From Clostridium frigidicarnis (lineage in GTDB: Bacteria > Bacillota > Clostridia > Clostridiales > Clostridiaceae): 64,000 nt of DNA. The notes beneath the pieces are model-generated. The model was not told where the DNA came from and did not search any database. It saw only the letters and a program-made list of their open reading frames with translations. Location: NCBI RefSeq assembly GCF_900111985.1, contig NZ_FOKI01000013.1, positions 1 to 64,000 of the forward strand. Reading direction: 5' to 3'. Shown in pieces: positions 34,739-44,914 of this stretch (its first letter is position 1; each line of letters starts with the position of its first letter). The position numbers were made by a program, and so were the translations under genes.

Positions 34739-34984
34739 TTATATCTCAGACACTATATATTTTTCAAAAACTTCATCTATATTGTCCTTAGAAACTGATA
34801 ATATTTTTCCATCCCAACGCTGTACTGAAACGGCTTCTGTACAATTTCCAAGGCAAAATGCAGCTTTCAATTCAACTTTATCTCCAAGATTATTTTTTTC
34901 AATCATTTTTTTAAATTCCTCAATTACATCATAAGATCCTTTTAGATGACACGAACTTCCTATACAGACTTTTAATGTTTTCAT
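34739..34984 (-). CDS. Thioredoxin-like [2Fe-2S] ferredoxin (NuoE-like)
   Basis: The ATG at 34984 (AAGGAG, 8 bases before) gives an 81-residue protein. It has the four cysteines of thioredoxin-fold ferredoxins: VCIGSSCHLKGS and FCLGNCTEAV. This matches the C-terminal half of NuoE/HydC-type subunits. It heads the hydrogenase operon, 12 bases before the PAS-hydrogenase gene, and may pass electrons to it. Confidence 0.88.
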   Translation of the reverse strand: MKTLKVCIGSSCHLKGSYDVIEEFKKMIEKNNLGDKVELKAAFCLGNCTEAVSVQRWDGKILSVSKDNIDEVFEKYIVSEI

Positions 34985-35297
34985 CAATCCCACTCCTTTG
35001 TAATATTAATACACTTATATTTTCTCAAAATAAATTATATATTTCAATATAATTTGTAAAATGAACAATTTAATTCTTTTTATTGGCTAAATATACATTA
35101 ATTATAAAAATTCAACACTTTAGATAGTAATTTAATTTTATTACTTATACTTATTTGATTTTATTGCAAAATAAACCTTCCTAAAATATATTAATTTTTC
35201 ATTAATTTTTCTCTAAATAACTCTGATGCAATTTTTGCAATTTTCTTTTAATTCTTCATTTAAAACGAAATCTACAATCTGTAGTTATATTCTAGAT

Positions 35298-35321
35298 TTT
35301 GTTCTAGATATCTAGAACAAA
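35298..35321. promoter_or_regulatory. Perfect 24-base palindrome upstream of the hydrogenase operon
   Basis: The arms TTTGTTCTAGAT and ATCTAGAACAAA abut with no spacer. An outer imperfect dyad, AATCTGTAG (35276-35284) and CTATAGATT (35329-35337), encloses it. It lies between the galactosamine-operon terminator and the hydrogenase operon, about 310 bases upstream of the latter. No T-run follows, so an operator is likelier than a terminator. The rest of 34985-35469 holds a repeat and a terminator, no gene. Confidence 0.6.
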
Positions 35322-35351
35322 TAATAGGCTATAGATTCTAAGGATATTTAA

Positions 35352-35469
35352 TATAAGGCAAAAAATTAAAAGTCATTCATAGTGTTGCTATAGATGACTT
35401 TTAACCATGAAATATTATGCCAAATATACAAGAATACTGGTCTATTATTTTTTGAAGATACCTTATATT
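35352..35469. repeat. Possible diverged copy of the interspersed hairpin repeat
   Basis: Outer arms ATATAAGG and CCTTATAT bound the element. Its right end, ATACTGGTCTATTATTTTTT followed by GAA, closely matches the right end of the copies at 30222 and 41621 (ATACTGACTTGTTATTTTTT then GAA). The left part has diverged. Confidence 0.4.
35366..35404 (-). terminator. Terminator of the galactosamine PTS operon
   Basis: TTAAAAGTCAT (35366-35376) and ATGACTTTTAA (35394-35404) pair perfectly; TTTTTTGCC follows on the minus strand. Confidence 0.7.
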
Positions 35470-36786
35470 TTATTTTTTTAAGCTAACAGCATATATATAA
35501 TCATCAATATACTCACCGATTCTATCTTTAATTAAATTTTCAGGTGTTAATTTCATTTCTCCTAACCTAATTTTCTTATACTGACTATGCATAAATTGAC
35601 TTATTAAGGTTATTGGTATATCTACTTTATTAAGGTTGTTTATCATTTTATTTAAAGAAAATTCTACTTCTTTCATTGGCATATAATATCTGCACCTATC
35701 AGATAAACTATATTTTCTTTCTATTTTTATATTTTCACCACACCCTGAGTAGTAATTTTTCCAATAATTTGGTCTATTAGCCATAATAAAATCTAATACG
35801 TCCCTAAATTTTGATAACTCTATATTAGCATTATATTTAAACATTTCATTTTCTATGTCATTTAAAGCAAAGGCTCCCTCCCTAAAACCATAGGTCAATG
35901 CTGGTCCTACTTTTAAAATTATAAAACCATCTTGTACCATATTTCTTAAAGCTTGTGGTGTTTGATAATCTGTTGAATGTGCCTCAAACACTAGAGATGG
36001 GTATTCTTTTAATACTTCTGATAAGTCCTTGGCGCTTTCTCTATCATACTCTAAAATATAATCACTACCAAATTCAACGCCTGGCTGCACTACAACACCA
36101 ACAACAAAGTCCCATGCTTCATATATATTAAACTCATGGAATTTGTTTTTAAAAGTATCAATTGTTGTTTTTAAATCCTTTATCCTTGTTATTACAACCC
36201 CTTTCTCATCTTCACAACACTTTACTCCTCCTGGTGTAGGAACTTCACTTCCAATTATATAAACCGGATGTGTTGCTGACACGTTATCCTTTTTTAGCTC
36301 TTTATATGCCTCTTCTGATACCTTGCATAGTTCAGCTGCCCTTTGAGCTATTAAATTATCATTATAAATTCCTATTTTAATATCATCTTTTAATGGCATA
36401 CTTGTATCTATGTGTATTTTGGTATACCCTGCCATAACATACTGCCTTATTAATTCTTTTGAATTTTCCATAGCTTCCTTTTCATCTAAATTTGTCCATG
36501 TTAATGGTCCTAAATGGTCTCCACCTAATAAAATTTTTTTTCTTGGAAACTTATTTTCATCTGCTATTTTATAAACATAGTTAACAAAATCTTTAGGTTT
36601 CATACCTGTATATCCGCCAAACTGGTCAACTTGATTCGCCGTAGACTCTATTAATAAGTACATATCTTTATTTCTTAATCTATCCATAGCAGCTTCTATT
36701 ACATATTTGTTAGAACAGCATACTGAAAATATTCCACCCTTATTGTTCTGTTTAAACTCTCTTACAATTTCTTTAATTGCATTCAT
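35470..36786 (-). CDS. Tagatose-1,6-bisphosphate aldolase, non-catalytic subunit (GatZ/KbaZ)
   Basis: This 438-residue protein is the chaperone-like partner of class II tagatose-bisphosphate aldolase. Family motifs are SVCCSNKYVIEAAM, NQVDQFGGYTGMKP, LLGGDHLGPLTW and VGPALTYGFREGAFAL. It stabilises the catalytic subunit encoded 20 bases upstream. It is the last gene of the operon for amino-sugar PTS uptake. GGAGGTATAG precedes the ATG. Confidence 0.93.
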   Translation of the reverse strand: MNAIKEIVREFKQNNKGGIFSVCCSNKYVIEAAMDRLRNKDMYLLIESTANQVDQFGGYTGMKPKDFVNYVYKIADENKFPRKKILLGGDHLGPLTWTNLDEKEAMENSKELIRQYVMAGYTKIHIDTSMPLKDDIKIGIYNDNLIAQRAAELCKVSEEAYKELKKDNVSATHPVYIIGSEVPTPGGVKCCEDEKGVVITRIKDLKTTIDTFKNKFHEFNIYEAWDFVVGVVVQPGVEFGSDYILEYDRESAKDLSEVLKEYPSLVFEAHSTDYQTPQALRNMVQDGFIILKVGPALTYGFREGAFALNDIENEMFKYNANIELSKFRDVLDFIMANRPNYWKNYYSGCGENIKIERKYSLSDRCRYYMPMKEVEFSLNKMINNLNKVDIPITLISQFMHSQYKKIRLGEMKLTPENLIKDRIGEYIDDYIYAVSLKK

Positions 36787-36806
36787 TCTATACCTCCAGA
36801 ATTTAA

Positions 36807-37664
<858 letters not shown>

Positions 37665-37681
37665 TTAAATCATCCCCTAAT

Positions 37682-38107
37682 TTAAATTCCATCAAAATCC
37701 TCTACTTCTTCTTTGTCCTTTAATTTAAATCTTTTTAAGGCATTACCTCCTGAATTTAAAGCCATTTCTGCTAATTTTTCTGCGCATGTATCTCCTCTAA
37801 GTAAAACTATCTCCAAAAGCATTCCCAAATTTACTCCTGCTACAACTTCAATTTTTTTGTTACTTATGGTCCTACTTAAGATTACTGAAGTTTTAAAAGG
37901 TGATCCTCCCGCTAAATCACAAAAAACTATAATTTCATCACCTAATAAATTTAATGATCTTTCTATATTTTCTTTTAATATTTCTGTACTCTGATTTTCA
38001 ATAAAGTCTATAACAACAACATTTTCTTGTTTCCCTGCAATTAGCTCTAATGCACTTACAATTCCACTTGCAAACCTTCCGTGACCAGTTACTAATATTC
38101 CCGTCAT
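37682..38107 (-). CDS. Mannose-family PTS EIIA component
   Basis: This 141-residue cytoplasmic phosphocarrier accepts phosphate from HPr. The phospho-histidine is H9 in ILVTGHGRFASGI, and VFCDLAGGSPFKTS and AGVNLGMLLEIV are the other conserved loops of the EIIA-Man fold. It is a stand-alone EIIA, as in AgaF-type systems, and serves the EIIB, EIIC and EIID of the same operon. GGAGATGG precedes the ATG. Confidence 0.92.
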   Translation of the reverse strand: MTGILVTGHGRFASGIVSALELIAGKQENVVVIDFIENQSTEILKENIERSLNLLGDEIIVFCDLAGGSPFKTSVILSRTISNKKIEVVAGVNLGMLLEIVLLRGDTCAEKLAEMALNSGGNALKRFKLKDKEEVEDFDGI

Positions 38108-38121
38108 GCTTTACCATCTCC

Positions 38122-39288
38122 TTAGACACTCTTATAGTTATATATATTTACTCCTTTAACCACTCTGTTCACAGTACCGTCAATTCTAGGATTATCAGGA
38201 GATATGTTAACTCTTAAAGAATTCAAAAATCCAAATATTTGTCCAATTAACATAAAGCTGAAAACGCAATATATCTCTGGTATAGGTTCCCCGTTAATTT
38301 CTATGTGCTTATTACAAAATTTAGTCATATCTTTGTACTTACCATAGGTAACTGCACACAATTTATGATTACCACTATCACTATAAATTTCTTTCATTAA
38401 ATCCATATCATATAGATTAGTATATTTATTCATTGAATTCATAACTATTACCAATGTATTATCATTTATTATAGATTTAGGACCATGTCTAAACCCTAAA
38501 ACTGATTCCCAAATAGTCTCTACTCTCCCACTTGTAAGTTCTAAATTCTTAAGTGCCATTTCCTTACTTAATCCTTTTAATATACCTGAGCCTAAATACA
38601 CAACTCTATCACAGTTATAATCAACTAGTGATAAAATTTCTTTCCACTTATTTTCGATAATATTTCCTCCATTACTTACAATAATATCTAAATAAGTTTT
38701 ATTATTATCTATATTATCAATATCAAATATAAGTATTAAAGCTAACATCATACAGCTAAAAGAACTTGTCATAGCAAACCCTTTATCATTAGACTCTTCA
38801 GGCATTAATAAACATAAGCTATTTTTACTTTGTGAAGCTTTTTTAGCTAATTCCCCTTCTCTGTTACATGTGATAACAAGTTGAGATATGTCTTTAATGT
38901 TTTCCTGAAACAAATCATATACTCCAATACTTTCAGGACTGTTTCCTGATCTTGCAAAAGATATCAGTAAGGTTTTAATATCTTTCTTTATATAATATTC
39001 AGGATTTGATACTAAGTCTGTTGTTGCAACAGATTGAACCTCTATGTTTAATTTGTTTTTCAAATAAAGTTCTACGGTATCTCCTACATATGCTGATGTT
39101 CCTGCTCCGGTTAATATTATTTTTGTATCACTTTTCACTTTATCATTTAGAAATTTTTTTATACTTTTTTTATTCTCATTTATAATATTGTATGTTTTAA
39201 GCCAAGTTTTAGGTTGCTGAGATATTTCCTTAGCTGTATAAATACCACCTAAATCACTTAACTTTTCATCTTCAATACCAAAATACAT
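38122..39288 (-). CDS. agaS: Galactosamine-6-phosphate deaminase/isomerase AgaS
   Basis: This 388-residue protein has two SIS domains. ILTGAGTSAYVGDT and SFARSGNSPESIG are the first sugar-phosphate loops; VYLGSGILKGLSKEMALKNLE and ETIWESVLGFRHGPKSII belong to the second. AgaS converts galactosamine 6-phosphate to tagatose 6-phosphate, in line with the tagatose-bisphosphate aldolase genes next to it. A 204-base gap with a weak hairpin separates it from EIID, perhaps tuning expression. GGGGGGAG precedes the ATG. Confidence 0.93.
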   Translation of the reverse strand: MYFGIEDEKLSDLGGIYTAKEISQQPKTWLKTYNIINENKKSIKKFLNDKVKSDTKIILTGAGTSAYVGDTVELYLKNKLNIEVQSVATTDLVSNPEYYIKKDIKTLLISFARSGNSPESIGVYDLFQENIKDISQLVITCNREGELAKKASQSKNSLCLLMPEESNDKGFAMTSSFSCMMLALILIFDIDNIDNNKTYLDIIVSNGGNIIENKWKEILSLVDYNCDRVVYLGSGILKGLSKEMALKNLELTSGRVETIWESVLGFRHGPKSIINDNTLVIVMNSMNKYTNLYDMDLMKEIYSDSGNHKLCAVTYGKYKDMTKFCNKHIEINGEPIPEIYCVFSFMLIGQIFGFLNSLRVNISPDNPRIDGTVNRVVKGVNIYNYKSV

Positions 39289-39449
39289 AATACTCCCCCC
39301 TTAACCATCAATCTCCTCATGCCATAGCAATCACCAAACTTAAAACCTGCTTATCAGTTGAATTTTCTCACTCTAGATTAAGTAATTCTAATCTTATTAA
39401 ATGTATTCATTTTAAGCTAATAACTATTTTATTGATAAAAGATTAAACA

Positions 39450-39479
39450 GAACTCATACCATCATATAGATATGAGTTC
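39450..39479 (-). terminator. Weak intra-operon hairpin after EIID
   Basis: GAACTCATA and TATGAGTTC pair around 12 bases, 14 bases after the EIID stop. The following T-run is interrupted, so partial termination or mRNA processing between PTS and catabolic genes is possible. Confidence 0.5.
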
Positions 39480-39492
39480 CATAAAGATTTGA

Positions 39493-40329
39493 TTACAATA
39501 TATTTATTGGAGTAAAGGCTCCCAATAATTTACATGCGATTCCAATACAAACAGTTATTAATATTAATTTAACTGGTGAATACCCTTTTTTAAGTAATTT
39601 ATACATTAATAGTGTATAAACTAATGGAAGTAAATTAGGCATTATTGCATCTAACACTTTTTCTTGAACCTCTACTGTAGCCTGTCCTGCAGTTATAACT
39701 AAAGGAGTTTTCAATTTAACAAAAGAAGCTATTAATCCTCCTACAACTGTCAAACCTAATATTGATGCTGCATGAGCTACTTTTTTGGTCTTTTCTTTTA
39801 AGGTTGTGATTGCTTTAACTCCTGTGTTATACCCATATTTCATCAATGAAAATATTGCTAAGAAATGTATAACATTAAATAATACTAAGAATACTATAGG
39901 TCCAGCTATATTGCCTTCCATTGCCATGGACACACCTATTCCTGAACATATTGGCAATGCTGTTAACCAGAACAATGCATCTCCTATTCCGCCTAGCGGT
40001 CCCATTGTAGCAATTTTTATAGCTCTTATTGTTCCCCTATTTTCTTTATTCTCCTCCATAGCTAATATTAATCCCATTATAAATGTAACTAGAAATGGAT
40101 GAGTATTAAAAAACTCCATATGATCTTTCATGGCCATAGCCAAATCTTCTTTATCTTTATGAATCTTTTTAAGACCAGGAAGTAAAGAATACAACCATCC
40201 ACATGCCTGCATTCTTTCATAGTTAAATGATGCTTGAAGTAATAGTGAACGCCATACCATTACGTTTAGATCTTTTTTAGTTATGACTTTTTCTGAACTT
40301 GGATTTTTATATTGATTGTTAGATTCCAT
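39493..40329 (-). CDS. Mannose-family PTS EIID component
   Basis: This ~278-residue membrane protein starts with the EIID signature: ITKKDLNVMVWRSLLLQASFNYERMQACGW, then helices and GPLGGIGDALFWLTALPI. It forms the sugar channel with EIIC. The start at 40329 has GGAGG 9 bases upstream, inside the end of the EIIC gene, with which it overlaps. Its helical C-terminus (PLVYTLLMYKLLKKGYSPVK) is typical. Specificity for N-acetylgalactosamine or galactosamine comes from the operon. Confidence 0.92.
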   Translation of the reverse strand: MESNNQYKNPSSEKVITKKDLNVMVWRSLLLQASFNYERMQACGWLYSLLPGLKKIHKDKEDLAMAMKDHMEFFNTHPFLVTFIMGLILAMEENKENRGTIRAIKIATMGPLGGIGDALFWLTALPICSGIGVSMAMEGNIAGPIVFLVLFNVIHFLAIFSLMKYGYNTGVKAITTLKEKTKKVAHAASILGLTVVGGLIASFVKLKTPLVITAGQATVEVQEKVLDAIMPNLLPLVYTLLMYKLLKKGYSPVKLILITVCIGIACKLLGAFTPINIL

Positions 40330-41083
40330 CCTCATAATCCTCCTTTGCCACTACTACTTGAGCATTACCCTTTGAAAAATAATCATATAATGCAATAGCT
40401 AATCCTACTAAAGCTATAGCTAATATAGGAAGGTTTCCATAGGTAACTAAAACAAATCCTATTAAAAGATATGCTGTATATTCTTTTTTAAACATTATTT
40501 TTAATAGCATTGCAAATCCTATAGCGGGCATCATTCCTCCTGCAACTGATAATCCATCAATAAGCCACTTTGGTATTACACTAACCATAGTCTCAGCCTT
40601 GTCTGCACCAAAATAAATTACTAGGAAAGCTATAACAAAGTAAAAACAAAATAAACCTATTAATCCTATATAGTTTACCTTTTCAATACCTTTTGTATCT
40701 GCCTCTTCTGCATACTTATCAGCCTTATGCATTACAGGTGAAAAAGCAGTGAATAATAAAGTTATGCAAGCCTGAGCTGCAACTGCAAAAGGAACCGCTA
40801 ACCCTACAGCTGCTTGAGGTTCAAGTTTTCCTAAAATAGCTATACTTGTACCAATTACTCCACCTATAACAACATTTGGAGGTTGAGCTCCTGCTAAAGG
40901 AACCATACCCATCCATACAAGTTCTAATGTAGCTCCAACTACAAGACCTGTCTTAATATCACCTAAAATAATTCCAATTACAAGCCCAGTGACTAAAGGC
41001 CTATGAATATGGGTGAGACCATCAAAATAATCTATCCCTGCTATACCTGCCCATATTGCAACTAATAGAGCTTTTACAAACAT
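40319..41083 (-). CDS. Mannose-family PTS EIIC component
   Basis: This 254-residue polytopic protein has the EIIC-Man (sorbose) pattern: VAIWAGIAGIDYFDGLTHIHRPLVTGLVIG, LVVGATLELVWMGMVPLAGAQPPNVVIGG and AVGLAVPFAVAAQ. It forms the translocation path with EIID. AAAGGAGG precedes the ATG. It overlaps the downstream EIID gene and lies 29 bases after EIIB. Confidence 0.92.
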   Translation of the reverse strand: MFVKALLVAIWAGIAGIDYFDGLTHIHRPLVTGLVIGIILGDIKTGLVVGATLELVWMGMVPLAGAQPPNVVIGGVIGTSIAILGKLEPQAAVGLAVPFAVAAQACITLLFTAFSPVMHKADKYAEEADTKGIEKVNYIGLIGLFCFYFVIAFLVIYFGADKAETMVSVIPKWLIDGLSVAGGMMPAIGFAMLLKIMFKKEYTAYLLIGFVLVTYGNLPILAIALVGLAIALYDYFSKGNAQVVVAKEDYEDGI

Positions 41084-41112
41084 TTATTTTTCCTCCTTTT
41101 ATTTTTAAGGTT

Positions 41113-41589
41113 TTAAATGTATTTTAAAATATCTACTTCAATTTTTTCATCTGGTACCCTTCTAATTTCTAGTTTTATCCCCATATCGTGTAGTTTTCTT
41201 AAGGTTTTTTTATCATCATCATCTAAAGAAACTGTTGATGATATTTGTTGTTTTCCTGTTTTAAAATGCATGTTTCCTATGTTAATTTCTTTTATAGGTA
41301 CTCCCCCTTCTATTAACCTCAAAACATCTTGTGGAGTCTTGCATACTAAAAATATTAATTGTCTTGGTGCTGCTTTGTTAATCACTTTTATTGTTTTTTC
41401 AATAGTAAAAAACCTTGTTCCTATGGCATCTGGTAGAACCATCTCCATTAAGCTTTGTTGTACCTCATCACTTGCAACCTCATCATTTGCTACTAAAATT
41501 AGATTTGCACCTAGATGATTTACCCAAGTTACGCCTACCTGTCCATGAATTAGACGGTTGTCTATTCTTGTTAATAAAATATTTGGCAT
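41113..41589 (-). CDS. Mannose-family PTS EIIB component
   Basis: This 158-residue cytoplasmic phosphotransferase starts LLTRIDNRLIHGQVGVTWV, where the His of HGQV is the phosphorylation site. LVANDEVASD and MVLPDAIGTRFF are conserved, the second marking AgaV/AgaB-type members. It passes phosphate from the separate EIIA to the incoming sugar. It is the first gene of the operon; a hairpin repeat lies just upstream, and no cre site or sigma-54 element was found in the 211-base leader region. Confidence 0.92.
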   Translation of the reverse strand: MPNILLTRIDNRLIHGQVGVTWVNHLGANLILVANDEVASDEVQQSLMEMVLPDAIGTRFFTIEKTIKVINKAAPRQLIFLVCKTPQDVLRLIEGGVPIKEINIGNMHFKTGKQQISSTVSLDDDDKKTLRKLHDMGIKLEIRRVPDEKIEVDILKYI

Positions 41590-41620
41590 TCTTACACCCC
41601 CATTTTTTTTATATGTTTTA

Positions 41621-41735
41621 GGTACATGAAAGAAATTAACAATTCAAAGATGCTATTTATATTTTGGGTCAATATTACTTACGCAGTATGACACGAAATA
41701 GACTAGCATACTGACTTGTTATTTTTTGAATGTGC
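41621..41735. repeat. Interspersed hairpin repeat, copy B (with insertion)
   Basis: The ends match copy A at 30222-30287: GGTACATGAAAGAAATTAAC on the left, and AGCATACTGACTTGTTATTT with TTTGAATGTGC on the right. About 50 extra bases (near 41655-41702) sit where copy A has none. The promoter of the PTS operon must lie within or close to it. Confidence 0.72.
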
Positions 41736-41800
41736 TTTACATACAAAACATACTTCCAACTTATTTACACTTATACAAAACTATTTGCGTATTTGCTATA

Positions 41801-42376
41801 TTAATTTTTTGTTCTCTCACGTTGTAGTGCCATATTACTTTTAAAGAAAACTTTATATGTTATTGAGACAATTATTGCCATACATATTACTAAAATATCT
41901 GAAAACTGTATTTGCAGAAATTTAAGTATTATGAAATTTGTTAATAAATTTATTAAAAACATTATTATTACACTTGTTATATTTACTGTTCTTTGTTTAT
42001 TATCTACTAAAACTATCATTTCTGAATTTGTAAGATTTTTATTTTTATATTTTTTACTTAAATATATTGCTATTAAATCTAATCCTATTTTTCTACATAT
42101 AAAATCACAGAAAAATATTATAACTATTGTAAAAAGTACTATTGTAAAAATTTGAAAAGTTGTAATCCCAACCATTAACTTTATCAGTACAATCTTAAAT
42201 GCTAAAAACAAAACTCCACCAATTAACATTAATAATGGTAATGTTATTAATGTTGACATAGCTGCTAGCTTTAAACTTTCGTTAAATTTTTTATCTCCAT
42301 TTATCCTCATGCTTATAATATTGTTAGAAATAAACATAATCACTAAAAGCATTATTATCTCAAATAAATACTTCAA
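41801..42376 (-). CDS. Hypothetical membrane protein
   Basis: The 191-residue product is not recognised. About five hydrophobic segments are seen (roughly 3-20, 37-60, 66-95, 130-150, 155-172) with a charged loop (LSKKYKNKNLTNSE) between the third and fourth. It starts with TTG behind AAGGAGATG. A perfect dyad lies directly upstream. No family assignment is made. Confidence 0.65.
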   Translation of the reverse strand: MKYLFEIIMLLVIMFISNNIISMRINGDKKFNESLKLAAMSTLITLPLLMLIGGVLFLAFKIVLIKLMVGITTFQIFTIVLFTIVIIFFCDFICRKIGLDLIAIYLSKKYKNKNLTNSEMIVLVDNKQRTVNITSVIIMFLINLLTNFIILKFLQIQFSDILVICMAIIVSITYKVFFKSNMALQRERTKN

Positions 42377-42392
42377 TCTATCATCTCCTTTT

Positions 42393-42421
42393 TAAGATAT
42401 AATATTTATTACTATATCTTA
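42393..42421. repeat. Dyad directly upstream of the membrane-protein gene
   Basis: TAAGATATA and TATATCTTA are perfect arms around 11 bases, starting 17 bases before the TTG start. It overlaps the start of the RBS region and could be an operator or an mRNA hairpin. Confidence 0.45.
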
Positions 42422-42596
42422 GTTTTCTTTGTATTTTAATACTATTATATGTTCTCATTTTGTATAAATTACCATTTGTTTATATTCATTTATATTTTGA
42501 ATTCTATATATTTTGCCTAAAAATAAAAGTATTTGCCTATGATTCATCCCAACTTATGCATTAAAATACAAAACATATGCCTAATATGATAAAACA

Positions 42597-42637
42597 AAAC
42601 AGCCAACATATTATTGAAAATAATATGTTGGCTGTTT
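42597..42637 (-). terminator. Terminator of the EamA transporter gene
   Basis: AAACAGCCAACATATTAT and ATAATATGTTGGCTGTTT pair perfectly around 5 bases, about 40 bases after the stop codon. Confidence 0.9.
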
Positions 42638-42675
42638 ATTATTATATAAGCTACTCTATTCTATAATATCTAAAT

Positions 42676-43575
42676 CTACTCTATAATACCTGTATTATCA
42701 TTTAAAGAAGTTTTTGCATTTATTTTTTTCACAGTTATTGTTGAGTAAAATGATGTACCCAAAATAATCACGCCTCCTATAACTTCCCTAATAGTTGGCA
42801 ATTCTCCCAAAAGTAGAACTGCTAATATTATACCGTAAACTGGCTCAAGACTAGAAATTATACCTGCTGTTTGAGTTTTTATATTTTTCAAACTGTTTAT
42901 AAATAGTGTATGAGCTATTCCTGTAAAAACTATACCTAATAATATTAATAGTCCTATATCTTTCCCAGTGAAATTAGGCCTATATAAAAATATGGCTGGC
43001 ACTAGTACAAGTGTTGCTATAGATTGTTCATAAAATGCTATAACCACACTTGAATATTCCTCTACATATTTTCTATTAAGCATTGAAAGTATTGCATAAG
43101 TAAATCCTGAAATAATTCCCCATATTGCTCCCTTTGTTAAATCATCACCTAAATTAAACTTTGGTACAACAAAAATTACTCCCAAAAAAGTTATTATAGC
43201 TATTATTATATCTTTTGCATTAATTTTTTCTTTAAAAAAATAAGGCTCCAGGAATGTGGTAAACACAGGAAATGTTGAAAAGGTAAGTAGTCCTATTGCT
43301 ACTGTGGACATCTGAATTGCTTGAAAAAATGTTGTCCAGTGTATAGCTAAGATTACTCCCATTATTATTAAATAAATATAATCATTTCTTTTTTTTAATT
43401 TCAAATCTTTTTTAAAGTAGAATAGAACACACATTAAAAAGATACTTGAAAAAAGAACTCTCCCCCAAACTATAACCATAGATGGTAATGATATAAATTT
43501 ACCAAATAAGCCTGATAACCCAAAAAGTAAAACTGCTAAATGAAGTTCCATCAAACTTCTATTCTTTTCATTCAT
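42676..43575 (-). CDS. EamA/DMT-superfamily transporter
   Basis: This 299-residue membrane protein has ten predicted helices in two EamA repeats. The first repeat begins LHLAVLLFGLSGLFGKFISL and includes WTTFFQAIQMSTVAIGLLTFSTFPVFT; the second includes GAIWGIISGFTYAILSMLNRKYV and SSLEPVYGIILAVLLLGELPT. It is a probable exporter or importer of amino acids or other metabolites; the substrate is not readable. GGGGGAG precedes the ATG. It lies 42 bases downstream of truA. Confidence 0.9.
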   Translation of the reverse strand: MNEKNRSLMELHLAVLLFGLSGLFGKFISLPSMVIVWGRVLFSSIFLMCVLFYFKKDLKLKKRNDYIYLIIMGVILAIHWTTFFQAIQMSTVAIGLLTFSTFPVFTTFLEPYFFKEKINAKDIIIAIITFLGVIFVVPKFNLGDDLTKGAIWGIISGFTYAILSMLNRKYVEEYSSVVIAFYEQSIATLVLVPAIFLYRPNFTGKDIGLLILLGIVFTGIAHTLFINSLKNIKTQTAGIISSLEPVYGIILAVLLLGELPTIREVIGGVIILGTSFYSTITVKKINAKTSLNDNTGIIE

Positions 43576-43617
43576 ATAGTTATCTCCCCCACTGTATACT
43601 AATACTATATATTGACT

Positions 43618-44367
43618 TTAATATTCAAGTTCTTTTAATGTTAAACCTTTAGCTGGAGCCTTATTAGATGATTTTTCCTTACTTTTTTCATTTAATATAT
43701 TTTCCATATCTTCTGGATTTATGTTTCCTTCTCCAACAGAGATAAGAGTCCCAACTATGATTCTTACCATATTCAAAAGGAATCCATTTCCATTGACCTC
43801 TACTTCTATTAATCCATTATTTTTATTTATATTTATGTAGTTAATTGTTCTAACTGTTGATTTATCGCTATTTGACTTTAAACTTGTAAAACTTCTAAAA
43901 TCATGAGTTCCTACTAAATACTTAGCCGATTCTTTCATTTTTTCTAAATCCAAGTCATTATTTACATGATATGCAAAATCTCTAGTAAATACATTAATAT
44001 AATTATTGTTATCTATTTTATATGTATATGTCTTTGATTTAACATTGTATCTTGAATGAAATCTCTCTTTTGCAATTTTTAATTCCTTTATTGATATATC
44101 TTTAGGCAAATATTCAACTAAATATTTATTCATATCATCTAATGTAACATTGCAATTTGTTGAAAAATTAGCTACATAATTTTCAGCATGAACTCCTGAA
44201 TCTGTTCGCCCACAACCAATTAAAGATATATCCTCCCCTGTAATTTTACTCAAAACATTTTCTATCTTTCCTTGTATTGTAACAGCAGTACTTCCCTTTT
44301 GATTTTGCTTCTGCCATCCATTATACTTGGTTCCATCATATTGAATTACCATTTTTATATTTCTCAT
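43618..44367 (-). CDS. truA: tRNA pseudouridine synthase A
   Basis: This 249-residue enzyme converts uridines 38-40 of the tRNA anticodon arm to pseudouridine. It begins [17 protein letters not shown], and the catalytic Asp is in [31 protein letters not shown] and [21 protein letters not shown] are the other conserved segments. The length is normal. No clear Shine-Dalgarno is seen before the ATG. It is upstream of the EamA gene on the same strand. Confidence 0.96.
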   Translation of the reverse strand: MRNIKMVIQYDGTKYNGWQKQNQKGSTAVTIQGKIENVLSKITGEDISLIGCGRTDSGVHAENYVANFSTNCNVTLDDMNKYLVEYLPKDISIKELKIAKERFHSRYNVKSKTYTYKIDNNNYINVFTRDFAYHVNNDLDLEKMKESAKYLVGTHDFRSFTSLKSNSDKSTVRTINYININKNNGLIEVEVNGNGFLLNMVRIIVGTLISVGEGNINPEDMENILNEKSKEKSSNKAPAKGLTLKELEY

Positions 44368-44436
44368 AATTATTGACTTTATAAAATCTAAAAAAATATA
44401 TTCTTAAACTTTATTCATACACTAATTCCACTTTGT

Positions 44437-44521
44437 AATTGACAATTGAAAATTGAGAATTGACACTTATGATTGAATGCTCTAAGTTTCCTTAATATAA
44501 AGTTGAGAATTGAGAGTGTCA
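44437..44521. repeat. ATTGA-type short repeats
   Basis: The stretch reads AATTGACAATTGAAAATTGA followed by GAATTGACAC, with a second block GTTGAGAATTGAGAGTGTC. Such low-complexity ATTGA repeats are common between clostridial genes. The rest of 44368-44850 holds no recognised gene or RNA. Confidence 0.5.
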
Positions 44522-44850
44522 GGTTGAAAGTTATTCCCAGATTCAATCTCCTATAATTAACAATAACATTTCGTATAATAAAGTATTAATGTACATAATA
44601 GCATCTCTCTACAATGCTATACCATAAGCCCCTGGTTGTTTGTCACATCCTCTCTTAATATTAAAATAACTAATTCCCATTTTAGAAATATAGAGTAGCT
44701 CTTTTAATTTATATTTTTGAATTATACTATTCATCTTTAATTATACCTTATTATAGCTTAGTGTTTAACCTTTATAATTTTTTTTATATTTACAAACGCT
44801 TTTTCATGTACTATATTAAAATATCATAAATATAATTTTCGCAATTTATA

Positions 44851-44879
44851 TTGACATTTACTTTTCTACATGGTACTAT
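44851..44879 (+). promoter_or_regulatory. Sigma-A promoter of the NSS transporter leader
   Basis: TTGACA (44851-44856) and TACTAT (44874-44879) are separated by exactly 17 bases. Transcription would start near 44886 and leave a leader of about 320 bases before the transporter gene. Confidence 0.82.
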
Positions 44880-44914
44880 AAATGAAAATTTAATTATTAA
44901 CAGGAGATAAAATT

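Noticed and set aside
39290-39345. Sigma-54 promoter before agaS
   Set aside because: GCTATGGCATGAGG on the minus strand has the -24-like part, but no TTGC follows at the right distance.
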